Below are positions 34,542-46,182 of a DNA stretch of 64,000 nt, piece by piece. Source of the DNA: Escarpia spicata (lineage: Eukaryota; Annelida; Polychaeta; Sabellida; Siboglinidae); NCBI GenBank assembly GCA_963995525.1, contig OZ023207.1, positions 186,001 through 250,000 on the forward strand, read 5' to 3'. A model generated the notes under the pieces. That model ran no database searches and was not told the DNA's origin. It saw only the letters and a list, made by a program, of their open reading frames with translations. Both the position numbers and the translations under genes were made by a program. Positions within the stretch are counted from its first letter, which is position 1, and the number at the start of each line of letters is the position of its first letter.

Positions 34542-37257
34542 ACTGACGTACGGAGTAAACAGAAGGTGCGTGATAAGGTGGGACCACTAGAAAACAGTGC
34601 AGGAAACGTAATATCTGATGGGTTTCTAGGCTGATGTAAGGAGTAAACAGAAGGTTCGAGATAAGGTGGGACCACTAGAAAACAGTGCAGGAAACATAAT
34701 ATCTCATGGGTTTCTAGGCTGATGTAAGGAGTAAACAGAAGGTTCGAGATAAGGTGGGCCCACTAGAAAACACTGCAGGAAACATAATATCTCATGGGTT
34801 TCTAGGCTGATGTAAGGAGTAAACAGAAGGTTCGAGATAAGGTGGGCCCACTAGAAAACACTGCAGGAAACATAATATCTCATCGGTTTCTAGGCTGATG
34901 TAGGGAGTAAACGAAGGTTCGTGATAAGGTGGGACCACTAGAAAACACTGCAGGAAACATAATATCTCATCGGTTTCTAGGCTGATGTAAGGAGTAAACA
35001 GAAGGTTCGAGATAAGGTGGGACTACTAGAAAACAGTGCAGGAAACATAATATCTGATGGGTTTCTAGGCTGATGTAAGGAGTAAACAGAAGGTTCGAGA
35101 TAAGGTGGGACCACTAGAAAACAGTGCAGGAAACATAATATCTCATGGGTTTCTAGGCTGATGTAAGGAGTAAACGAAGGTTCGTGATAAGGTGGGCCCA
35201 CTAGAAAACACTGCAGGAAACATAATATCTCATGGGTTTCTAGGCTGATGTAAGGAGTAAACAGAAGGTTCGTGATAAGGTGGGCCCACTAGAAAACACT
35301 GCAGGAAACATAATATCTCATCGGTTTCTAGGCTGATGTAAGGAGTAAACGAAGGTTCGTGATAAGGTGGGCCCACTAGAAAACACTGCAGGAAACATAA
35401 TATCTCATGGGTTTCTAGGCTGATGTAAGGAGTAAACAGAAGGTTCGAGATAAGGTGGGCCCACTAGAAAACACTGCAGGAAACATAATATCTCATCGGT
35501 TTCTAGGCTGATGTAAGGAGTAAACGAAGGTTCGTGATCAGGTGGGACCACTAGAAAACACTGCAGGAAACGTAATATCTCATGGGTTTCTAGGCTGATG
35601 TAAGGAGTAAACAGAAGGTTCGTGATCAGGTGGGACCACTAGAAAACAGTGCAAGAAACATAATATCTCATCGGTTTCTAGGCTGATGTAAGGAGTAAAC
35701 GAAGGTTCGTGATAAGGTGGGACCACTAGAAAACAGTGCAGGAAACATAATATCTCATGGGTTTCTAGGCTGATGTAAGGAGTAAACAGAAGGTTCGAGA
35801 TAAGGTGGGACCACTAGAAAACAGTGCAGGAAACATAATATCTCATGGGTTTCTAGGCTGATGTAAGGAGTAAACAGAAGGTTCGAGATAAGGTGGGCCC
35901 ACTAGAAAACACTGCAGGAAACATAATATCTCATGGGTTTCTAGGCTGATGTAAGGAGTATACAGAAGGTTCGAGATAAGGTGGGCCCACTAGAAAACAC
36001 TGCAGGAAACATGATATCTCATCGGTTTCTAGGCTGATGTAAGGAGTAAACGAAGGTTCGTGATAAGGTGGACCCACTAGAAAACAGTGCAGGAAACATA
36101 ATATCTCATGGGTTTCTAGGCTGATGTAAGGAGTAAACAGAAGGTTCGAGATAAGGTGGGACCACTAGAAAACAGTGCAGGAAACATAATATCTCATGGG
36201 TTTCTAGGCTGATGTAAGGAGTAAACAGAAGGTTCGAGATAAGGTGGGCCCACTAGAAAACACTGCAGGAAACATAATATCTCATCGGTTTCTAGGCTGA
36301 TGTAAGGAGTAAACGAAGGTTCGTGATCAGGTGGGACCACTAGAAAACACTGCAGGAAACATAATATCTCATCGGTTTCTAGGCTGATGTAAGGAGTAAA
36401 CAGAAGGTTCGAGATAAGGTGGGACTACTAGAAAACAGTGCAGGAAACATAATATCTCATGGGTTTCTAGCCTGATGTAAGGAGTAAACAGAAGGTTCGT
36501 GATAAGGTGGGACCACTAGAAAACAGTGCAGGAAACATAATATCTGATGGGTTTCTAGGCTGATGTAAGGAGTAAACAGAAGGTTCGTGATCAGGTGGGC
36601 CCACTAGAAAACACTGCAGGAAACATAATATCTCATGGGTTTCTAGGCTGATGTAAGGAGTAAACAGAAGGTTCGAGATAAGGTGGGACCACTAGAAAAA
36701 AGTGCAGGAAACATAATATCTCATCGGTTTCTAGGCTGATGTAAGGAGTAAACAGAAGGTTCGAGATAAGGTGGGACCACTAGAAAACAGTGCAGGAAAC
36801 ATAATATCTCATGGGTTTCTAGGCTGATGTAAGGAGTAAACAGAAGGTTCGAGATAAGGTGGGACCACTAGAAAACAGTGCAGGAAACATAATATCTGAT
36901 GGGTTTCTAGGCTGATGTAAGGAGTAAACAGAGGGTTCGTGATAAGGTGGGACCACTAGAAAACAGTGCAGGAAACGTAATATCTGATGGGTTTCTAGGC
37001 TGATGTAAGGAGTAAACAGAAGGTTCGAGATAAGATGGGACCACTAGAAAACAGTGCAGGAAACATAATATCTGATGGGTTTCTAGGCTGATGTAAGGAG
37101 TAAACAGAGGGTTCGTGATAAGATGGGACCACTAGAAAACAGTGCAGGAACATACTATCTGATGGGTTTCTAGGGTGATGTAAGGAGTAAACAGAAGGTT
37201 CGTGATCAGGTGGGACAACTAGAAAACAGTGCAGGAAACATAATATCTGATGGGTTT
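34542..37257. repeat. 87/88-bp array amplified from CR1 ORF2 coding sequence
   Basis: Thirty-one head-to-tail copies; unit starts at 34542, 34630, 34718, 34806, 34894 and 34981 establish the period. Each unit translates as (D)VRSKQKVRDKVGPLENSAG then NIISDGF, which is exactly the CR1 linker expected between RTFYTDV (34541) and QMTEALNKYFSSVLNT (37258). Because 88 is not a multiple of 3, each unit changes frame and ends in a stop, so the expansion destroyed ORF2. Variants (ctgat/ctcat, gggttt/cggttt, aaacagaagg/aaacgaagg, gggacc/gggccc) recur in sets, suggesting block duplications. Confidence 0.93.
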
Positions 37258-38710
37258 CAAATGACAGAGGCCCTGAACAAGTATTTCAGCTCCGTGTTGA
37301 ACACATAAGACATCAGTTCACTGCCATTACCAATTAGGGCAGTTGTTTGTTACTCCTGAAATGATAGCAAAGAAAATTAAGATGATGAAAGAAAACAAAT
37401 CACCTGGAGTTGACGGGATACCACCAAAACTGCTTAAGGTAATTGTAGAGCAAATCAGTCCACCACTTACTATATTCTTTGACTTGTCATTTAAAGAGGG
37501 AATCGTCACACTAGAATGGAAAGAAGCAAACTACGCCAATATTTAAAAAGGGATCGAGGAGCAAGACAGAGAATTACAGACCAGTGAGCTTAACATCAGT
37601 TTGATGCAAATTATTAGAATTAGAGATCACATGGTGGAATTCTTTGTAAAACACAAATTAATAAATGAATCTCAACGTGGGTTCCTAAAAGCTAGGTCAT
37701 GTGTAACCAATCTCTTATGTTTTTTAGAAGAAATTACAAATAATGTGGTTAGATGATGGGTCACCAGTGGATGTTGTCTACTTAGATTTTGAGAAAGCAT
37801 TTGTTAAAGTGCCACATGAGTTTTGAGTGGAGTGCTACAGGGGTCGGTGTTGGGACTATATTATTCTTGACATGTATAAATGATTTGGATGATGATGTAT
37901 CAAACAAAATACTGAAATTCACAGACGATACAAAAGTGTTTAGAACAGTCAAAAGAGATGCAGATAAACACTCTTTACAGGACGATGTAGCCAAATTGGT
38001 CAAATGGTCTGAAAAATGTCAAATTTTATTCAATTTCGGGAAGTGTAATTGCATCCATATAGGACATGGAAAGGTGAACACAGAATACATAATGGGGGAT
38101 ATTATATTAGGTGAAACTGTAAAAGAAAACGACTTAGGAGTAACAGTTGGTGCTGACATGAAAGTTTCAGAGCAATGTGGAATTGCTGCTTCAAAGGGTA
38201 ACCAAATACTAGGGCTAATTAGGAGAAATATCACATATAAGGAGAAACAGCTAATTGTACCACTGTACAAAGCAATAGTTAGGCCACATTTGGAATATTG
38301 TATACAGGCATGGAGGCGATATCGTAAGAAGGACATAGATAAGCTAGAAAGAGTGGAACAAAGAGCAACTAAGCTGATTCCTGAACTGAAAGATCTTGGC
38401 TAAGAAAGACTCCTATTAGAATGTAGGTTGACAACACCAGGAGACTAAGAGGAGACCAAATAAAAATGTTTAAGATATTGAATGGTTATGAGGATATTGA
38501 TAGAAATATTTACTTCAAACCGAAAGAAGGCAGACGGCACAATGCAGCATTAGTGAAGGAACAGTGTAGGTTGGATATGAGAAAGTACTCATTCTCTAAG
38601 AGGACAATAAATGACTGAAACAAATTATCCGATGATTGTGTTAATGCTAACAGTGTGAATATGTTCAAAAATAAAATTGACTGCTATCTGGCGAGGGCGG
38701 GTAATATGTA
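37258..38710 (+). pseudogene. CR1 ORF2 reverse transcriptase and C-terminus, decayed
   Basis: After the array the LINE resumes with MTEALNKYFSSVLNT, then VTPEMIAKKIKMMKENKSPG and DGIPPKLL (37343-37546). Frameshifts follow near 37545, 37600 and 37740. The catalytic block reads FTDDTKVFR rather than FADD (about 37919), so the active-site second residue is altered. The C-terminus is recognisable (GKCNCIHIGHG, NQILGLIRRNITYKEKQLIV, LERVEQRATKLI), then breaks at 38401 and continues in other frames to NKIDCYLARAG near 38705. It is about 60-70% similar by eye to the open copy at 22708-24204. Confidence 0.85.
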
Positions 38711-38846
38711 GGTGGAAATTGTTGGACTCTCAATAAACCTAAGGTGTCCTTGTCCACATGCCGTCTGGAGCTTATACCGGTAGTTCTGGACGGCAATCTT
38801 CTTAAATCTTATTGTTAAGTTCACTGAGTTCGCTGTTCTTCTCCAG

Positions 38847-41800
38847 TACTACACACTGTAAACTCTCATAACCTCTTGGGTGAAACTGACTGGTTGTAGT
38901 TTGCTCCAGTAACAGTGGCTCCACCTAAGATATGCTCTGTGTAAATATTGTCACACTGTCCCTGTGTCTCCCACTATGTAAACTCTCATAACCTCCAGGG
39001 TGAAACTGACTGGTTGTAGTTTGCTCCAGTAACAGTGGCTCCACCTAAGATATGCTCTGTGTAAATATTGTCACACTGTCGCACTGTCCCTGTGTCTCCC
39101 ACTGTAAACTCTCGTAACGTCCAGGGTGAAACTGACTGGTTGTAGTTTGCTCCAGTAACAGTGGCTCCACCTAAGATATGCTCTGTGTAAATATTGTCAC
39201 ACTGTCCCTCTGTCTCCCACTGTGTAAACTCTCGTAACCTCCAGGGTGAAACTGACTGGTTGTAGTTTGCTCCAGTAACAGTGGCTCCACCTAAGATATG
39301 CTCTGTGTAAATATTGTCACACTGTCCCTGTGTCTCCCACTGTGTAAACTCTCATAACCTCCAAGGTGAAACTGACTGGTTGTAGTTTGCTCCAGTAACA
39401 GTGGCTCCACCTAAGATATGCTCTGTGTAAATATTGTCACACTGTCACACTGTCCCTGTGTCTCCCACTATGTAAACTCTCATAACCTCCAGGGTGAAAC
39501 TGACTGGTTGTAGTTTGCTCCAGTAACAGTGGCTCCACCTAAGATATGCTCTGTGTAAATATTGTCACACTGTCCCTCTGTCTCCCACTGTGTAAACTCT
39601 CGTAACCTCCAGGGTGAAACTGACTGGTTGTAGTTTGCTCCAGTAACAGTGGCTCCACCTAAGATATGCTCTGTGTAAATATTGTCACACTGTCCCTGTG
39701 TCTGCCACTGTGTAAACTCTCATAACCTCCAGGGTGAAACTGACTGGTTGTAGTTTGCTCCAGTAACAGTGGCTCCACCTAAGATATGCTCTGTGTAAAT
39801 ATTGTCACACTGTCACACTGTCCCTGTGTCTCCCACTGTGTAAAGTCTCATAACCTCCAGGGTGAAACTGACTGGTTGTAGTTTGCTCCAGTAACAGTGG
39901 CTCCACCTAAGATATGCTCTGTGTAAATATTGTCACACTGTCACACTGTCCCTGTGTCTGCCACTGTGTAAACTCTCATAACCTCCAGGGTGAAACTGAC
40001 TGGTTGTAGTTTGCTCCAGTAACAGTGGCTCCACCTAAGATATGCTCTGTGTAAATATTGTCACACTGTCACACTGTCCCTGTGTCTGCCACTGTGTAAA
40101 GTCTCATAACCTCCAGGGTGAAACTGACTGGTTGTAGTTTGCTCCAGTAACAGTGGCTCCACCTAAGATATGCTCTGTGTAAATATTGTCACACTGTCAC
40201 ACTGTCCCTATGTCTGCCACTATGTAAACTCATAACCTCCAGGGTGAAACTGACTGGTTGTAGTTTGCTCCAGTAACAGTGGCTCCACCTAAGATATGCT
40301 CTGTGTAAATATTGTCACACTGTCACACTGTCCCTGTGTCTGCCACTGTGTAAACTCTCATAACCTCCAGGGTGAAACTGACTGGTTGTAGTTTGCTCCA
40401 GTAACAGTGGCTCCACCTAAGATATGTTCTGTGTAAATATTGTCACACTGTCACACTGTCACACTGTCCCTGTGTCTCCCACTATGTAAACTCTCGTAAC
40501 TTCCAGGGTGAAACTGACTGGTTGTAGTTTGCTCCAGTAACAGTGGCTCCACCTAAGATATGCTCTGTGTAAATGTTGTCACACTGTCACACTGTCCCTG
40601 TGTCTGCCACAATGTAAACTCTCGTAACCTCCAGGGTGAAACTGACTAGTTGTAGTTTGCTCCAGTAACAGTGGCTCCACGTAAGATATGCTCTGTGTAA
40701 ATATTGTCACATTGTCACACTGTCCCTGTGTCTGCCACTGTGTAAACTCTCATAACCTCCAGGGTGAAACTGACTGGTTTGTAGTTTGCTCTAGTAACAG
40801 TGGCTCCACCTAAGATATGCTCTGTGTAAATATTGTCACACTGTCCCTGTGTCTCCCACTGTGTAAACTCTCATAACCTCCAGGGTGAAACTGACTGGTT
40901 TGTAGTTTGCTCTAGTAACAGTGGCTCCACCTAAGATATGCTCTGTGTAAATATTGTCACACTGTCCCTGTGTCTCCCACTGTGTAAACTCTCATAACCT
41001 CCAGGGTGAAACTGACTGGTTGTAGTTTGCTCCAGTAACAGTGGCTCCACCTAAGATATGCTCTGTGTAAATATTGTCACACTGTCACACTGTCCCTATG
41101 TCTCCCACTGTGTAAACTCTTGTAACCTCCAGGGTGAAACTGACTGGTTGTAGTTTGCTCCAGTAACAGTGGCTCCACCTAAGATATGCTCTGTGTAAAT
41201 ATTGTCACACTGTCACACTGTCCCTGTATCTCCCACTGTGTAAACTCTCATAACCTCCAGGGTGAAACTGACTGGTTGTAGTTTGCTCCAGTAACAGTGG
41301 CTCCACCTAAGATATGCTCTGTGTAAATATTGTCACACTGTCCCTGTGTCTGCCACTGTGTAAACTCTCATAACCTCCAGGGTGAAACTGACTGGTTGTA
41401 GTTTGCTCCAGTAACAGTGGCTCCACCTAAGATATGCTCTGTGTAAATATTGTCACACTGTCCCTGTATCTGCCACTGTGTAAACTCTCATAACCTCCAG
41501 GGTGAAACTGACTGGTTGTAGTTTGCTCCAGTAACAATGGCTCCACCTAAGATATGCTCTGTGTAAATATTGTCACACTGTCACACTGTCCCTGTGTCTG
41601 CCACTGTGTAAACTCTCATAACCTCCAGGGTGAAACTGACTGGTTGTAGTTTGCTCCAGTAACAATGGCTCCACCTAAGATATGCTCTGTGTAAATATTG
41701 TCACACTGTCACACTGTCCCTGTGTCTGCCACTGTGTAAACTCTCATAACCTCCAGGGTGAAACTGACTGGTTGTAGTTTGCTCCAGTAACAATGGCTCC

Positions 41801-44800
41801 ACCTAAGATATGCTCTGTGTAAATATTGTCACACTGTCACACTGTCCCTGTGTCTGCCACTGTGTAAACTCTCATAACCTCCAGGGTGAAACTGACTGGT
41901 TGTAGTTTGCTCCAGTAACAGTGGCTCCACCTAAGATATGCTCTGTATAAATATTGTCACACTGTCACAGTGTCCCTGTGTCTGCCACTGTGTAAACTCT
42001 CATAACCGCCAGGGTGAAACTGACTGGTTGTAGTTTGCTCCAGTAACAATGGCTCCACCTAAGATATGCTCTGTGTAAATATTGTCACACTGTCACACTG
42101 TCCCTGTGTCTCCCACTGTGTAAACTCTCATAACCTCCAGGGTGAAACTGACTGGTTGTAGTTTGCTCCAGTAACAGTGGCTACACCTAAGATATGCTCT
42201 GTGTAAATATTGTCACACTGTCCCTGTGTCTGCCACTGTGTAAACTCTCATAACCTCCAGGGTGAAACTGACTGGTTGTAGTTTGCTCCAGTAACAGTGG
42301 CTACACCTAAGATATGCTCTGTGTAAATATTGTCACACTGTCACACTGTCCCTGTGTCTCCCACTGTGTAAACTCTCATAACCTCCAGGGTGAAACTGAC
42401 TGGTTGTAGTTTCCTCCAGTAACAGTGGCTCCACCTAAGATATGCTCTGTGTAAATATTGTCACACTGTCACACTGTCCCTGTGTCTGCCACTATGTAAA
42501 CTCTCATAACCTCCAGGGTGAAACTGACTGGTTGTAGTTTGCTCCAGTAACAGTGGCTACACCTAAGATATGCTCTGTGTAAATATTGTCACACTGTCCC
42601 TGTGTCTCCCACTGTGTAAACTCTCATAACCTCCAGGGTGAAACTGACTGGTTGTAGTTTGCTCCAGTAACAGTGGCTCCACCTAAGATATGCTCTGTGT
42701 AAATATTGTCACACTGTCACACTGTCCCTGTGTCTCCCACTGTGTAAACTCTCATAACCTCCAGGGTGAAACTGACTGGTTGTAGTTTCCTCCAGTAACA
42801 GTGGCTCCACCTAAGATATGCTCTGTGTAAATATTGTCACACTGTCACACTGTCCCTGTGTCTGCCACTGTGTAAACTCTCATAACCTCCAGGGTGAAAC
42901 TGACTGGTTGTAGTTTGCTCCAGTAACAGTGGCTCCACCTAAGATATGCTCTGTGTAAATATTGTCACACTGTCACACTGTCCCTGTGTCTCCCACTGTG
43001 TAAACTCTCATAACCTCCGGGGTGAAACTGACTGGTTGTAGTTTGCTCCAGTAACAGTGGCTCCACCTAAGATATGCTCTGTGTAAATATTGTCACACTG
43101 TCACACTGTCCCTGTGTCTCCCACTGTGTAAACTCTCATAACCTCCAGGGTGAAACTGACTGGTTGTAGTTTGCTCCAGTAACAGTGGCTACACCTAAGA
43201 TATGCTCTGTGTAAATATTGTCACACTGTCACACTGTCCCTGTGTCTCCCACTGTGTAAACTCTCGTAACCTCCAGGGTGAAACTGACTGGTTGTAGTTT
43301 GCTCCAGTAACAGTGGCTCCACCTAAGATATGCTCTGTGTAAATATTGTCACACTGTCACACTGTCCCTGTGTCTCCCACTGTGTAAACTCTCATAACCT
43401 CCGGGGTGAAACTGACTGGTTGTAGTTTGCTCCAGTAACAGTGGCTCCACCTAAGATATGCTCTGTGTAAATATTGTCACACTGTCACACTGTCCCTGTG
43501 TCTCCCACTGTGTAAACTCTCATAACCTCCAGGGTGAAACTGACTGGTTGTAGTTTGCTCCAGTAACAGTGGCTACACCTAAGATATGCTCTGTGTAAAT
43601 ATTGTCACACTGTCACACTGTCCCTGTGTCTCCCACTGTGTAAACTCTCGTAACCTCCAGGGTGAAACTGACTGGTTGTAGTTTGCTCCAGTAACAGTGG
43701 CTCCACCTAAGATATGCTCTGTGTAAATATTGTCACACTGTCACACTGTCCCTGTGTCTGCCACTGTGTAAACTCTCATAACCTCCAGGGTGAAACTGAC
43801 TGGTTGTAGTTTGCTCCAGTAACAGTGGCTACACCTAAGATATGCTCTGTGTAAATATTGTCACACTGTCCCTGTGTCTGCCACTATGTAAACTCTCATA
43901 ACCTCCAGGGTGAAACTGACTGGTTGTAGTTTCCTCCAGTAACAGTGGCTCCACCTAAGATATGCTCTGTGTAAATATTGTCACACTGTCACACTGTCCC
44001 TGTGTCTGCCACTATGTAAACTCTCATAACCTCCAGGGTGAAACTGACTGGTTGTAGTTTGCTCCAGTAACAGTGGCTACACCTAAGATATGCTCTGTGT
44101 AAATATTGTCACACTGTCCCTGTGTCTCCCACTGTGTAAACTCTCATAACCTCCAGGGTGAAACTGACTGGTTGTAGTTTGCTCCAGTAACAGTGGCTAC
44201 ACCTAAGATATGCTCTGTGTAAATATTGTCACACTGTCCCTGTGTCTGCCACTGTGTAAACTCTCATAACCTCCAGGGTGAAACTGACTGGTTGTAGTTT
44301 GCTCCAGTAACAGTGGCTACACCTAAGATATGCTCTGTGTAAATATTGTCACACTGTCACACTGTCCCTGTGTCTGCCACTGTGTAAACTCTCATAACCT
44401 CCAGGGTGAAACTGACTGGTTGTAGTTTGCTCCAGTAACAGTGGCTACACCTAAGATATGCTCTGTGTAAATATTGTCACACTGTCCCTGTGTCTGCCAC
44501 TATGTAAACTCTCATAACCTCCAGGGTGAAACTGACTGGTTGTAGTTTCCTCCAGTAACAGTGGCTCCACCTAAGATATGCTCTGTGTAAATATTGTCAC
44601 ACTGTCACACTGTCCCTGTGTCTGCCACTATGTAAACTCTCATAACCTCCAGGGTGAAACTGACTGGTTGTAGTTTGCTCCAGTAACAGTGGCTACACCT
44701 AAGATATGCTCTGTGTAAATATTGTCACACTGTCCCTGTGTCTCCCACTGTGTAAACTCTCATAACCTCCAGGGTGAAACTGACTGGTTGTAGTTTGCTC

Positions 44801-46182
44801 CAGTAACAGTGGCTCCACCTAAGATATGCTCTGTGTAAATATTGTCACACTGTCACACTGTCCCTGTGTCTCCCACTGTGTAAACTCTCATAACCTCCAG
44901 GGTGAAACTGACTGGTTGTAGTTTCCTCCAGTAACAGTGGCTCCACCTAAGATATGCTCTGTGTAAATATTGTCACACTGTCACACTGTCCCTGTGTCTG
45001 CCACTGTGTAAACTCTCATAACCTCCAGGGTGAAACTGACTGGTTGTAGTTTGCTCCAGTAACAGTGGCTCCACCTAAGATATGCTCTGTGTAAATATTG
45101 TCACACTGTCACACTGTCCCTGTGTCTCCCACTGTGTAAACTCTCATAACCTCCGGGGTGAAACTGACTGGTTGTAGTTTGCTCCAGTAACAGTGGCTCC
45201 ACCTAAGATATGCTCTGTGTAAATATTGTCACACTGTCACACTGTCCCTGTGTCTGCCACTGTGTAAACTCTCATAACCTCCAGGGTGAAACTGACTGGT
45301 TGTAGTTTGCTCCAGTAACAATGGCTCCACCTAAGATATGCTCTGTGTAAATATTGTCACACTGTCCCTGTGTCTGCCACTATGTAAACTCTCATAACCT
45401 CCAGGGTGAAACTGACTGGTTGTAGTTTCCTCCAGTAACAGTGGCTCCACCTAAGATATGCTCTGTGTAAATATTGTCACACTGTCACACTGTCCCTGTG
45501 TCTGCCACTGTGTAAACTCTCACAACCTCCAGGGTGAAACTGACTGGTTGTAGTTTCCTCCAGTAACAGTGGCTCCACCTAAGATATGCTCTGTGTAAAT
45601 ATTGTCACACTGTCACACTGTCCCTGTGTCTGCCACTGTGTAAACTCTCATAACCTCCAGGGTGAAACTGACTGGTTGTAGTTTGCTCCAGTAACAGTGG
45701 CTCCACCTAAGATATGCTCTGTGTAAATATTGTCACACTGTCACACTGTCCCTGTGTCTGCCACTATGTAAACTCTCATAACCTCCAGGGTGAAACTGAC
45801 TGGTTGTAGTTTGCTCCAGTAACAGTGGCTCCACCTAAGATATGCTCTGTGTAAATATTGTCACACTGTCCCTGTGTCTGCCACTATGTAAACTCTCATA
45901 ACCTCCAGGGTGAAACTGACTGGTTGTAGTTTGCTCCAGTAACAGTGGCTCCACCTAAGATATGCTCTGTGTAAATATTGTCACACTGTCACACTGTCCC
46001 TGTGTCTGCCACTGTGTAAACTCTCATAACCTCCAGGGTGAAACTGACTGGTTGTAGTTTGCTCCAGTAACAGTGGCTCCACCTAAGATATGCTGTGTAA
46101 ATATTGTCACACTGTCACACTGTCCCTGTGTCTCCCACTGTGTAAACTCTCATAACCTCCAGGGTGAAACTGACTGGTTGTA
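38847..46182. repeat. 120/129-bp satellite with a variable 9-bp subunit
   Basis: About 58 head-to-tail units whose core is aactctcataacctccaggg, a gaaactgactggttgtag block, ccagtaacagtggctccacc and tatgctctgtgtaaatattg. Unit length is 120 or 129 bp, depending on one or two copies of a 9-bp tcacactgt element, with three copies near 40440. Internal variants (ggctacacc, tttcctcc, ccggggtg, aacaatgg) recur in ordered groups, for example ccggggtg at 43017, 43401 and about 45152, pointing to multi-unit duplications. The array begins 30 bp after a CR1 3' end and is cut at 46182 by a minus-strand LINE. Confidence 0.95.

Larger units (their letters stand above)
31640..38815 (+). mobile_element. Decayed CR1 LINE, expanded internally by a tandem array and an antisense insertion
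   Basis: A plus-strand CR1 of the same broad family as the copy at 22613-25207 but older. Order: ORF1 with coiled coil and esterase (31674-32720), endonuclease N-terminus (32728-32877), an antisense LINE scrap (32878-33724), endonuclease C-terminus (33725-34150), linker (34200-34541), a 31-copy array of its own linker sequence (34542-37257), RT and C-terminus (37258-38710), and a 3' UTR ending near cttcttaaatcttattg. Without the insertion and the array it would be about 3.6 kb. The left boundary is uncertain. Confidence 0.85.
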
